A DNA stretch of 64,000 nt from Gyrodactylus bullatarudis (taxonomy: Eukaryota; Platyhelminthes; Monogenea; Gyrodactylidea; Gyrodactylidae). Numbering within the stretch: the stretch's first letter is position 1; each line of letters begins with the position of its first letter. The DNA lies in the NCBI GenBank assembly GCA_012064415.1, contig SSNU01000256.1, positions 1 through 64,000 on the forward strand, given 5' to 3'. Of the stretch, positions 1 through 11,978 are shown one piece after another. The notes beneath the pieces were generated by a model. It was not told the DNA's origin and did not search any database. It saw nothing but the letters and a program-made list of their open reading frames with translations. Both the position numbers and the translations under genes were made by a program.

Positions 1-497
1 AGCTCATTTAAAAGCCAAGTAAAAATCTATTTGAATGAGAGAAGACAAGATATTATCGATTATTCAAGAACTGGAGGTGATCTTCCAAAATGTGAATATA
101 ACATGAGAATTTTAGAAATTGGGGCTGCATTGGGTTTCTGGGTGGAACTAAAAATAGGGAAGTTTTCTAGTACTCTATCAAGCTTACTTTTGTTTGTAAA
201 CCTGCTTTTTCCCGTCAGGCCTAACTTAGTGGCCAGGATTTTTCCCTTCAAATCTTTGCCTCAAACTTTTGAGTCAACTCTTATAGTTTTGATGCTATGC
301 TCTCAAATTTCATTTTTTTAGCAAAAGGGAAAATTCATCTCCCAAACGATGGGGTAAATCATTGGACCAGATTTTCTCCAACTTCTTTTCTTGGTTATGA
401 AGAACTCTGTTCTGAAATCAATAACATTTTCTTGCAACAAAATATGGAAATTTGATAAATTTAGGGAAAATAGAATTTTAATGTAAATTATTTTTAG
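1..497. other. Intron or unresolved left edge of CADPS gene
   Basis: No exon with a convincing CAPS reading frame is seen before the acceptor ending at 497. One open frame at 31-321 starts on TTG and has no recognisable protein features. I treat the stretch as intron belonging to the CAPS gene that enters from the left; a small exon could still be missed. Confidence 0.4.
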
Positions 498-3400
498 TCT
501 TTCACATGGTTCAACGACCTACTGACAGATCATGCTGAACTATTCTGGTCCTTCTACAATGAAGAGATGATGTTGGTTCTCGAAACAAAGGCACCAGATA
601 GCTGGGACACATTCCCATTATTTCAAATCCTCAATGATTATCTCATAACCGATGGTAAGACCAAATGATTAGATATTTGCAGTAATAAGGAATACAAAAT
701 GTATTAATCGAAATTTTCATCATTTTCTAGACAATCTTCGAGATGGGAAATTCCATATGCAACTTCAAGAGTTGTTCGGGCCGATGGTTTTGCGTTATGT
801 TGATTTAATGGAACTATCAATTACCCAGTCGATTAAGGGGCCTGCTTCAACTCAAGCTCAGAATGGGTCTGACCAGAATTTCATTGAGAGCAACTCCAAA
901 AGCCAACAAAATAGCTCATCTTCCACAGGAAATCTGGGAAATGTCGCTAGCACCGCGTCATTGGCTGCATCAGCAGCTGCCTCTGGCTTAGGAGCCATTG
1001 TCTCAGCTGCTGGAGCTGGTTCCCCTAGCAATATTGTTTCAGCAGCTGTAACAGCTGTAAATAGCCACAACATTGATCCTAGCACGTTAATACGTACGTT
1101 GCATTTGAATAAAATTAAAAACCCTTAAAGTCCCACTGGGTTATATTTATCACATACCACTCATTATTATTTATCTAAGCCATAGAGAATACTTCTTTTA
1201 CCAACTCGAGCTATACTGATTCAAATTGGATTTTTTCCAAAAATCTATTTTCGTTTAAAACGTTTTTTTGAAAACCTATTTTCCAGGGTCAGATTACGAG
1301 GGAGATTTGACTCAATAATCATATCTGTAGAATTCAAAAATGCAATTGCCTGAACTCAATCCTTGAGAGAGAATAATAACTATAGATTCAGAATTATTTT
1401 CTAACACTAATTCGGTAATTTACTGATAGACAAAAGATCAAAATGAGAGTCATTTCTTTTATCCTGTTTAGCACCTGTATCATCAGAGGACCTTCTCTGG
1501 AAATTGGAAGCCTTGCAAAATTTCATAAAGGAACTACACTGGCCTGATATAGAGTTTGCGGAAAAGCTAGATAATCGCCTAAAGATGATGGCAGCTGATT
1601 TGATAGATTCGGCTGCAAAAAAGTAAAAATTAAAGAAATACATCTAAATTCGTTTCATGTACTTTCTCATTTTACTAGAAATTTGGAATGCTTTTCAAAT
1701 TGGCTACAACGAGCTCCCAAGACTACCGATTTCATTCTTCCATTGGAGACCTGTGCCATGATTAATACTATCGCTGATCTCAAGAGTAACATTCTAAAAC
1801 TGTGCACCAAGGATACAAAAGGCGGAGACATGGTGAGTTTAAACTTTTCCATCAGAATTTATTGAATCATTCAATTTAATTTGCTTAAAGTACACTAAAC
1901 TTGCTAGAAAATTATCTGATAATTTATCAACCGAAATATTTTTGTCTGGTTACTCATAAGTAAGACTATCAATTTCGTAAATATTCTCAGGTAGATTTCA
2001 AATGAAAATGGATAGAATCAAAGAATGTTATTGTGAAATTCAGGCATGATTTGGAGCTTCAGAATACCTGAGGATCGAAAAATATTATTGTAAATTAATG
2101 GTCGTACTGATGAGAAAAATATTTTCTAACAAGTTTTGTATACAAACTTGACAAACTGTAAAAAGGATACATACATAGACCAAGAGAGAATTTTACACTT
2201 GCTTATAGTATCCAAATGCAATATTCTTTCCTCAAGTTAGTATTATTCCAGTTTCTACTCTTCTTTTCACTTTTTCTTTTTGACAATTCTCCAAATGAGA
2301 AAGCTAAAATATATTGCCTGAACATTTAAAGTGGGATTAATTGAACGATCGATTTGGTATTCTAATAATTTCATCTTACGATTTGCGAAAATGAGTGAAT
2401 ATATTACGAGATTAAAAACATTTTTGTATCCACTGATCAGTTTCGAGCTTCAAACGAAAATTAATCTTTGATGCAACTAAATGAAAATTTTAAAAGAACA
2501 TTCAGAATCAATATTCTTCACCAAGAACAAGATTATCTTTTAAAATTTAATTCTTTGAGTTTTAAAAACCAAAATTGTTCTTGATTCCAAAATACCAATT
2601 TTTGTTTATTGCCAACATGGTACTTGACCTGCCAGGAGATTTTGAATCATTGAAAGCCATCAATTTACACGCAGTAATAAACAGATCAAAAAGTCCAAAT
2701 TTGATGCCTCTGTTACTTTGAATTGCTGACTGAAGAGTTAGAACTGTGAATAATTTATCGATTATCCAAGTGCCGGATGATACTCCTTCCCTCTTCTCAT
2801 CTGTTGCTTGTTAAGGGGACATGCAATTCTAGTTTAGAGTAAAACCTACTATGATCCTCATTGGTGTCCGGGACTGTATGGTTGCCAGGGAAATTGGAAC
2901 TGTTGGAGATTGTTTCAATGGGAGTTTCATTACCAACTAATGTTGAGGTTAGGGTTTTGGCCATCATTGTCAGATTCTTTCGTAAGGTATTTTTGAGTTG
3001 AAATTGTTTCGTTTGAGGTGCATTGAGTCCAGGTAACGATCTTGGTGAGAAGGCTTGGCATTGTCTCTTTTAGTCATCTTCGAGACTTTCTTAAATCAAA
3101 TTATTATGAAAATTTTTCCAATTTCGAATTGGCTTGAAAATCCCATTTTCTCGAACTTTGGGCTGAACATTATTATTGCTGTAAAAAAATTAGGGCAATC
3201 AAAAGAGTTTTTTCAGGATCAAGATCAGATAAAAAAGCTGAATAGCACTGTCAGATTATCGAGAGTTTTCCCATTTTCGAGAGATTTTGAATTATCGCAA
3301 TTTCATCGATTTTTAAGTAGTGAAAATGATCGAAAAATCGACATTCTGCTTCCAAACGATAATATGATCCAGTTTAATTGATTTTCTTGATCCTGAAAAA

Positions 3401-6400
3401 ACTCTTTTGGTTGTCCTTACAGTTTCAAAAAATCTTTAATAAATTCAAATTCCTGATGAAAGAAATTGAGATTTCTGTAAAAATCATAGATTCCCGTTTC
3501 CATATTAATTAGCTTTATTTATTACATAAACCGTCTCAAGAAACGTAATCTTGAAGTATCTTCAAAAGTTGAACTGCGCTCTTCTGCCTGTTATGAACAA
3601 AGGTTCGCTTCAGCATCATTTTCATTTCTATTTGATGAAATACCCCTCAGATTTCATATTTTTATTGATTAAGAGCCATAAAACGATTTAGAAGAATGAA
3701 TTTAATTTCAATAAAGTAATAATTTATTACTCTAACTCTACAATATAAAATATTGTACTAGAGAAAATATCCCTGACTAGTAATAATGAATAAATCTGTC
3801 TTGATAGAGTACTATTTCCCCCTAACCAGTTAAGAAAAAAAATTAATGCAGAAAATACAATTTTACGAAAAGATACATTTCTTTTTTTATGAAATATGCA
3901 TTATTTGTCTATAAAAAGAAAGGAGTAATTTGGAAATAATATGAACGGATCCAAGAGACGAAAATCTCTAGATACATTCTTCATTCTCCACTTTTATATC
4001 ATGTGAAGTAAGAGTTCTGGAAAATTGTTCAGTTTGAACCAGGAGATAATCGATGCCATGAGTTTTTTAATCAATTATTTTAAATCTGATGGAAAAAGAG
4101 GGACAGTGACAGATTTAAAAATGACCGAAATAGGCTTTCGTTCGATAGGATAAAGAGCCAACTTATTTTTTAAAGCATGTCTTAGATTCCAGAATTTCGG
4201 AATAAAGTTTTTAGTTAGTGTCACCGTCAAAAATCAGGATAAAACTATTCTCAGAGCTACTTTAATCAATGAGACACGTAAAATTAAAATAATTGGACCT
4301 GTAGACCAGTGTAAACTAAAAGTAATCATAATTCAATTTCCATAGTAAAATTTTGTCAAAAAATGGAGAAAGAAAGAAATAGATCACAATCTCAAAGATA
4401 AAAAATATATAAATTTTCCCATATTTTTTGGCTGTCCAACTTTTTATTCTGATATATATCTGATATAATAAATCTTTTGGTAAGTTTAATGGTTTGTTCT
4501 CAAAAATGGATAAATCGTATTAGAGTCGACTTTTGAGTAGTTATTAATTCAAATTAAGTCTTGAGCATGAATAGAGTAGAATTGGATAATACCTCAAAAA
4601 TTCTTCCTTCGAACAATGTCTCTCAAGATTAGCATGATCATAAAATGGTTCAGTAATAATATTTCCAGTTCAATTATTTCAAGAAAAAATATTTATCTCG
4701 GGTTGGTGATCCAAATTCACATGTTTCCGACTTTGAATTTCTATCGGCTTCAAAAGGGATTCGATAGTCAAATAAAACATCTCATACTAATTAGATTTAG
4801 CTTGAACGATTGGTAAAATTCAAGTTTGATCAACGTTAGTCATTGGGTCATGTGATTTCATGTTTGAGAAACGATTTGGAACAAAAATAACAGGGCGTGT
4901 CACTTTTTTTTCGATCTGGAGGTATCAAAATAAACTAAAATGATCCTGATCCGAAATTTGACGCAGATTCTGTATCTGGTCTCAGAATTCACGAATTGAA
5001 TTCAGTTTTGGAGATATTCGCAAAAAACGAAAATTTCGAATTTTTCCAAAACTGGAGTTACTAATTGATCAAAATCATTAAGAGAAATTAACTAATTGCC
5101 CAACAACTGGATATCATTAAATAGAAAATTAAATTCTTTGTCGATTGATGTATGTATGAACGGGATAAAGAGAAAAAATTTGCGCAAAAAATAAAATCAA
5201 GTAAAATTTATTGAAAAAAAACATAAATTTGAGTGAAAATTTGTGTTTTCAAATTAACTCACGGCTTCAAATAGATCAAATTTCAAAATTTTCTTAAACA
5301 ACCTAGATAGAAATTTTCTCCTCTTTCGATTAAGACCACTCTCAACTCTGTCAGACATCGTCTTCAGGTGTAAAATTGGACTTTTTAAGATGTTGTTCAA
5401 CATTGGTATTTCTATTTAATAAACTGTACCATATATTGTATAATATACAATGTATATCCATATTGTAAACTCTTTTCGGCAATTAAAAAATCTTTTGAAT
5501 AATATATACAGAGAACATTTAGAGATAATGAATTAGATTAACGAAATGAAACTCACTTCATCTTTTGGGCTCAAAATGTCCCATACATACATACATGTCT
5601 AGACAATGCATGGCATGCTTTACAACATAACCAATCAGGTTAGAGGTCAAACTTACCTATGAGCCAATGAAATAGGCAGTTTTTTTCGAGTTATGATGAT
5701 ATCCAGTTGTTGGGCAATTAGTTAATTTCTCTTAATGATTTTGATCAATTAGTAACTCCAGTTTTGGAAAAATTCGAAATTTTCGTTTTTTGCGAATATC
5801 TCCAAAACTGAATTCAATTCGTGAATTCTGAGACCAGATACAGAATCTGCGTCAAATTTCGGATCAGGATCATTTTAGTTTATTTTGATACCTCCAGATC
5901 GAAAAAAAAGTGACACGCCGTGTAATCTTAATTTCCTTAATGAATTTACAGAAAAACTTTGATGATAGGTACAGAAATAAAATTGCACTCATCCCAAGTG
6001 TAACATCCCTAAAGATAAAGAAACATTTGATTAAATTTAATCATTTAGTAAACTCAAAAGGTCAGGCGTACCTCATAACGTACCTATAATTAGATTATAA
6101 TCTATATTATCAAAAATTAAAAGTTGATTTTGTGAGCTTATGGACGTCTAAACTACCCGACCAATTTTAATAAAATTTAAACTAGTTATAGATTACCCCC
6201 ACGGACCATGTTCGTAGCGAAAAAAAATTCTAGATTTGGGCCGTAATCTCGATCAGAACCTAAAAAGTGGCTGACCAATCAGATGGCTTCATTTTTAATA
6301 GGGAAGCTTGCTTCTCATTGGTTCAATCTAAGCTTCAATTTCTTCGTCTTCATACAAAAATAAAAACTTTTTCAAATTTTAGGAAACACTGCGTAGCGGG

Positions 6401-9400
6401 TTCGGATCAGCTAGTAATTATTTATTTAACCTATCTGGAATTTTCTAGATTTATCATCATCAAAACTTTTAGCATTATTGAACTTCTCAGTGTCTGTTTA
6501 TGGCCAAAAGGGGTTTTCCCTGCTTCATCTTCATTATACACCCATAATTTGATAACTTTTAGGTTCATCTGACCGAAAAAATGGAGCTATTGAAGTCACG
6601 GTCTTAAATGTAGTGCGAATATGCGTTTTGGTCAATAACTCAGCTCGTGAACGATGATGATTTGAGGTCAGATTTGTGATCAGCCTAGAGAATGTCGGTC
6701 GATAAAATTTTCCCTCTGAATGAATTTTCATAAACCCCACCACCCAACGTGTTGTCTGAAATGTTCAAATTCAATTAGACTTTACGGATGTCTGAACATG
6801 ACTCCAAGATCAAAATGTCATCATAACATCGGATTATTAGATTATCTCTTACACTACTACTGAATGAAGAAATAATAATTTTGCCCGATATATTTGTGTG
6901 AGAAGGAAAAATTCATCTTATCCCATCATATTTTGATGTAAATTAACTCAACTTATTGAGTTACTTAAATTATAAAATGTCTATTTCTAACTAAATAAAT
7001 AAACTGAATTTAATATGGGATTTAGATTAGAAATTTATATTGTAATTAATTTTCAAGAAGAAATTTGGAGTTGAAGCCAACACCTAATTTTTCAAACTTT
7101 GATCGTGATTTTTCAAGGGTAATTTCAAAGTCGGAAGAAGGTGAGAAGCAGTTTTTTCAAGATTAAAATTATAATTAATCAATAAGAAAAATTTTTGCCC
7201 CGATAACCAACACAGATCATCATTGAAATTCGATTCCCACACGAAATTTGGACCACAAATTCGATTTTGATCCTTGGCACTTCTTTTAGAATGTCAAAGA
7301 TCAAGCTCGAAATTACTTTTCACATCTTGGGGAAAAAATTGAGACATTTGTAAAATCATTTCTATATTCTTGGTTCTGTGTAGGGTTCAAATCTATTATG
7401 TCTTTGGAAATAATTTTTTTCAAAAGTTTTAACATATTTTGTGTAGTCAGGCCTTAAGTGACACGTCACATATATTCTCAGCAACCCATCAACTACACTT
7501 CTCTAGTTTCCTTTTAAAAATACAATAAATTTGGTATGTAATCTAAATTATTATTTTTATTCCTCAGCATCAGTACCATAATCAGACAGAAGCAAACCTC
7601 GATAAAATCCAACGACAAATGGCTGGGCTATTAAATGAGAAGCTATCCCAAGTTCTCGAGAATACTCTGGCCAAACTGGCCAGATATGATGCCAATACAA
7701 TTCTCTCTAGTGTCTTATCTCTGGCTGTACGTTAAAATTAATGAATATTAATGGCTAATATTAGGGTTTTTCAAACGTTTCGTTTTGAAATATTTACAGA
7801 ACATCATCAAGTTACAAATCAAAATATTCGCCATTTCTTTCTACACATTTCTGCCACATTTTTGGCAGGCAATCTCTACCCCGTTGCCGTTCCATCTTGT
7901 TTTGAGGTTTTCTCCTTCATTATAATGGGAAGATACCTTTTTGCCTTATCTGAACCTTTCATGTTCTATAGTTGTTGTAGAAGAGTTTTTCCAAACAAAC
8001 GAGATTAAGCTTCCAGATTCTGTAAAATATTTCAAATGATTTTTATGACGTATATTTTAAGTGAAATGTGGAAATCTTTAAACGATTTATAGTGAAAACT
8101 ATTGATCGAGTACCGTGGTGTCATTTTATTGAGTAAATTAGTGCTTGATATTTTTCTTTACCATTTCCGATAGGCTGAAATGAAGTTAAATTTGACATTC
8201 TAAGCAATTAAGTACAGGAGTTATTAGTAGGGTGTCCACTTAACCCTTTCGGTGCCGATGGACATATATGTCCATTTTCCTATTTTTTTAAACCTTCATA
8301 ACTCTACCAGTTGGATAAGTTTCTGGATCAATTACAGTTTAAATAGAAGCCCACAATGTGAACTTGCATTAGTAATATTTTTGACCAAATAACTTGGTAT
8401 CTTCTAAATTTTGGTTTTTATATAAATTGTGAAATAGTCTCGGCACCAAAAGGGTTAAATAAAATTTTTAACCTTGATTTTTTTCAGAAACCAACTGATG
8501 AATTTGGAAAGAAATACGTTGAGTATATGAGGGTCAATCTGGAACAAATGCGCCAAAAAGTAACAGATGAGCTTTACATTCTTCAAGTTATGGAGGTGAG
8601 TCTGAGTCCATTTTCTTGATTTGACTATAAATAGATCCTATGTGATTAGATAGTTAAGTCTTATTTCCATTAATAAACTCGTTTAGCCTAATTAAATTTA
8701 TATAGATTCCAATTTAAATTATTATACGTTTTTTTGTAGGAACGAAATCTTATATTGAAATATAAAATAATGTATACAAAATAAATGCAAGTAGATCAAT
8801 AACATGAAATAATTCTTGTTCTTGTGGTTTTTTGAAATGTTATAAAATGAATAAATGGCAATGAAATGAGTGAAATGGTGTCTGAAAGCAATTCATTAAT
8901 CATATGGCTGTTATTACCTAATGGAGATGAGAAAAGAGCAGTAACTTGGAATAATCCAGGTTAGATCTAATGTGAGACATGACTAATTATAATTTAAGTG
9001 TAGTCAAAACGCGGAAAGATTTGTAAGCTTTTAGTCTTACTTCACTGGACAAGGAGAATATTTTAATAGTGTAAATCTGGGAATTTATTCTAGAGAAGTT
9101 TGAGAAAGGGTCTAATTTTAAATTTGATGTTATGCTTACTTTCCATGTTCCCTATGTACTCTTGCATCATTAGAGTTTATGACATAATCTGACACATCTA
9201 AATTGATGTAGTTAAGGAATGAATTTGTTCAAGCCATACTTTTGACGGGAAAATCGTGATTCGCTTAGCCTAATTCTCAAGATATCAAGCAATCTATGCT
9301 GGGTTTAATTTTTCAACTACACATCCTTAAGTCTCTCTTTGTACTGTACTGTATATGATATGCTTTAGCGTGAAACAGTAAGACAAATAAACACAATGGT

Positions 9401-10537
9401 AAATAAATATAATAAGAAAAATTATTAAATTTTAATGTAACTCCACACTATGGAGACTCCTCGCGTCATCAGGAAAACACTTTGGATTTGTAAAGAGTAA
9501 GGACAGAGAGACAATCTAGTTTGTTTGTCTGAAACTCCCTCTAAACAATCTAAAGCTGATAAGATTTTCAAGATTTTGTTTGATTAAGCAATATTTTGTT
9601 GATTTAAAATCAAGTAGAATGATTCTCTCCTTTTGCTTGAGCTGATACTCTTGACTGAAGGGGGGAGGGGTATTATTGTATTTCCCTTTCAGTGTAACCT
9701 CTATACTTTTCCATTATCCCTTAAAGACTGGGTTATTTCTATCACATCACATTTTTAGCAGCTCAATATTATTCATCCAAGCCTCATGATAAAATACACT
9801 TTGGAAACCACCCATTCGATAGGTACTCTATTTATCTCCTGGAACATGCAAGAGATCACAGCTCTAGCATTCGTTAAACACTTGCTTGCTTATTCAAAGA
9901 AAGCTGATTTTTTTAAATTAAATTTAAAATGTATTTTTGAAAACCTAAGTAAGACAACCTTTTTCGAGTAATGATACCTGCTAAACCTTAAAGATCAAAA
10001 AATTATCGATAACTCCTGAAATATAAATTAATACGTTAAAACTAGGTTAGATTTAATATCATATTGGCATGCACGAAGCTCATATATATATATGTATAGA
10101 ACTAAAAAGGTATAGATACTTTTTTCTCAATTTTTTTATTATAATAGACCTGGTATATGACTCAAACTAGAGTTATCAATGAATGGCTCCAGGAACGAAA
10201 ATCTGTCGTCTTAACTCCATGTCAATACACATGCTTATCAATAATCATTAAAGTGAGTTGACCTCTCTCAATCTATCTATGATACAACTTATGATTATTA
10301 TTTCACCGTCAGAAAATGTACTCGGACTTCGAGCTGCAAGGCATTAGTCCTGATGCCCTGTTTACAATGGCTTACAAACTGATTACACAACGTCTTCAGG
10401 TAGAGGAGACAGCCAACTCTGTCAAAATGGACAGTAATTCCTTACAAAATAAGGGTCTTATTGGATCAATAACAGGTTCAATATCTGGCCTTTCTAGTGG
10501 AATTTCGAAACCAAGCTTCTTGAACAAGATTGGCTAA
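498..10537 (+). CDS. CADPS: Calcium-dependent secretion activator (CAPS/CADPS), C-terminal part
   Basis: CAPS primes dense-core vesicles for calcium-triggered exocytosis at the plasma membrane. Only the C-terminal 473 residues are in the window. Exons: 498-654, 731-1093, 1472-1622, 1679-1832, 7568-7726, 8488-8595, 10148-10252 and 10313-10537 (TAA). All junctions are GT-AG and the phase is continuous through all eight. Family-like stretches I recognise from memory are [47 protein letters not shown] and [10 protein letters not shown]; the following exons fit the remaining C-terminal region. The 731-1093 exon carries an extra Ser/Gln then Ala/Gly/Ser-rich insertion of roughly 80 residues between two conserved blocks, not present in the vertebrate sequence as I remember it. 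The 5.7 kb intron 1833-7567 holds a foldback element and a dispersed repeat. Family assignment is firm; the N-terminal C2, PH and most of the MUN-type region lie outside the window. Confidence 0.87.
1124..1350 (+). repeat. Dispersed repeat family B, copy 1
   Basis: This intronic stretch shares an ordered series of blocks with 9700-9995, 31225-31560 and, reversed, 56770-57118: a CCTTAAAGTCCCACTGGG-like start, TTATTTATCACATACCACTC, a CATTATTATTTATCTAAGCC block, an AAAACCTATTTTCCAGGG block and a final TGCAATTGCCT. No coding capacity is visible, so it is a noncoding interspersed repeat of unknown class. Confidence 0.6.
1833..4890. other. CADPS intron, left portion
   Basis: AT-rich intron sequence. 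Apart from a family A repeat at about 3100-3530, I see no gene, RNA or structured element in it. The open frames at 3055-3381 and 4616-4816 have the composition of the surrounding repeat and no splice context. Confidence 0.6.
3100..3530 (+). repeat. Dispersed repeat family A, copy in CADPS intron
   Basis: The 3' end (GATTTCTGTAAAAATCATAG, then ATTCCCG and CATATTAATTAGCTTTATT) recurs near-identically at 47730-48060 and 50970-51240, and in inverted-arm form at 20850-21190 and 45950-46640. The central CATTTTCGAGAGATTTTGAA block is shared with 47.8 kb. Noncoding interspersed repeat of unknown class. Confidence 0.6.
4891..5922. repeat. Foldback element with 227-bp inverted arms
   Basis: The left arm (4891-5117) and right arm (5696-5922) are near-perfect reverse complements of equal length around a 578-bp noncoding spacer. 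Outer ends are CAGGGCGTGTCAC on the left and, read inward from the right, CACGGCGTGTCAC. Both ends are flanked by TAA (4888-4890 and 5923-5925), consistent with a 3-bp target duplication. This is a non-autonomous foldback or long-TIR MITE. A TAA duplication would suit PIF/Harbinger, but the ends do not allow a firm family call. Confidence 0.75.
5923..7567. other. CADPS intron, right portion
   Basis: AT-rich intron between the foldback element and the exon at 7568. I see no gene, RNA or transposon with recognisable ends. Open frames at 6267-6572 and 6534-6743 are mutually overlapping and look random. Confidence 0.5.
8244..8454. mobile_element. piggyBac-type MITE in CADPS intron
   Basis: A 211-bp element flanked on both sides by TTAA (8240-8243 and 8455-8458), the piggyBac target duplication. 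Its ends are inverted repeats: CCCTTTCGGTGCCGA on the left and, read inward from the right, CCCTTTTGGTGCCGA. The leading CCCTTT is typical of piggyBac termini. It has no coding capacity, so it is a non-autonomous copy. Confidence 0.75.
8596..10147. other. CADPS intron with family B repeat
   Basis: Intron of 1.55 kb. Its right part (about 9700-9995) is a plus-strand copy of dispersed repeat family B, recognised by the CCCTTAAAGACTGGG start, the CATTCGTTAAACACTTGC block and AAAACCTAAGTAAG. Near 10082 there is a short (AT)n run. Nothing else is seen. Confidence 0.5.
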
Positions 10538-11978
10538 CTAAATTTTATTCAAAAAAAACATACACAGATTCAATCAGAAATTGCATTCTATTATTTCAAG
10601 AGTTTCATACAACCTTCAAAAATATCCGCGAGATTTATTTTCAGAACTGGACCGTGAACAATCGATGATTAAAATTCAAGTAAAAATTACATTCCCTGTA
10701 CATTAAAGAGTACAATTCATTAAAGTTCAAAGTGTGTTACCTCTCGAGCATTTCTTCTCTCTTTATTGCACAAGAATATTTAGAATATTTATAAATGAAT
10801 TATCTGTATGAAGATTTCAAAAGATTGACGCCTTTTCATTTAACAATATTTTTTTTCTCTGATTATGCACATATTACTGTGTGATATTTATTATATACAA
10901 GAATGAATTGTTGAAGCCCAGATGAACTATAGAGAGATCATTCCAATGGATATTATATGATTGAACGTATATTACTACTTGAGATTCTATATACCTAATT
11001 TTCATAAATTTGCTGACCAATCAAAATCTGAATCGATACCAGTTCTGATTGGTTCTCATTTATTAATTCTGCATTCTCTATCCAATAAATGAACTTATTT
11101 ATATTTTTTACTCTTTTTCGAGACTAAACTCTATATATAAGCTAGCACTTATGGTTATGTTATTATGATATGTTGCGACCGTAGATAATGCCTGATAATC
11201 TCAGCAATGATTTGACTCAGAATTCTCTCACTTACGTTCTTAATTGCCCTTCGAATCATTCGTACCTTATCTAACTTAACTTTGTGAGTCTTTGAGCAGT
11301 AACGTTATAGTTCAACATCCTCTTATTGCCATGACCCATCGCAGAGACCCTTAATTCCTCACCCTGGATGTAACGGCGTTTGAGTGGGGGAAGACTGAAA
11401 GCTCTCTTCAAACAGGGACACGAGGTGGACGTCGCTCTCTCAATCTTTTTGACTTGGCCTTCGACACACAGAAAAGCAATTTTGATAGTGCATTATAAGG
11501 AAAGTATTGTCTTAAATTTCAATCCCAGGGCACTTATTAGTCGAGATTTTTTACGACTTGATAGAATAATAAAACCCATCAGATCTACCTTGGCAACATT
11601 TTATTCCTCTCAAAGATGTGGAAAATTAAGCTCGTAATCTGAGATTACTAACCTCTCTCCCCTTGAATTATATCAAAATATTTTTGTCTTTACTTAATAG
11701 TAGAAATTGGTTTTTATAATCCCAAAATTTACTTACAATTGAGTTTTTGACTAATCGATAGTTTCTTATTTCTAGATCAAAACCTTGCTATGAACTGCGT
11801 ATCATGAAATTGTATAGCTCAGATTGATTTAAATGGGGTCCAGGGTTCGAGTCCCAGTTCAGGCGAAATATTTTTCCAAATTTTTATCATTATAATTCAA
11901 AACTTTATATTGATAATGAATATTATAATGTCTTATCTGAATATGTATTATTAATTAGAATTGCATCTGTTTTTGTGA
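10538..11978. other. Intergenic region between convergent CADPS and RTN4IP1
   Basis: CADPS 3'-flanking sequence, with ATTAAA words near 10705 and 10718 and AATAAA at 11084-11089 as possible poly(A) signals. A TATATATAAG box near 11133 is followed by a less AT-rich stretch (11340-11640) with an 85-codon open frame I cannot identify. A truncated tRNA-Lys-like sequence lies at 11811-11865. No other gene is visible. Confidence 0.5.
11811..11865 (+). pseudogene. Truncated tRNA-Lys pseudogene
   Basis: The A-box-like TATAGCTCAG is followed after only about 20 nt by GGGGTCCAGGGTTCGAGTCC and CAGTTCAGGCG. These are the D-arm start and the variable loop, T-arm and acceptor strand of a eukaryotic tRNA-Lys. 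The 5' acceptor strand, most of the D loop and the anticodon stem are missing, with only GATTTAAAT between. It cannot fold as a tRNA, so it is a pseudogene or the relic of a tRNA-derived SINE. Confidence 0.65.

Noticed and set aside
3055..3381. 108-codon plus-strand frame in the CADPS intron
   Set aside because: It lies within a noncoding dispersed repeat whose other copies are not open.
7751..8008. 85-codon plus-strand frame in the CADPS intron
   Set aside because: No domain, no splice context and no CAPS similarity; AT-rich intron with chance openness.
11811..11865. Functional tRNA-Lys gene
   Set aside because: The distance between A and B boxes is too short and the anticodon arm and 5' acceptor strand are absent.
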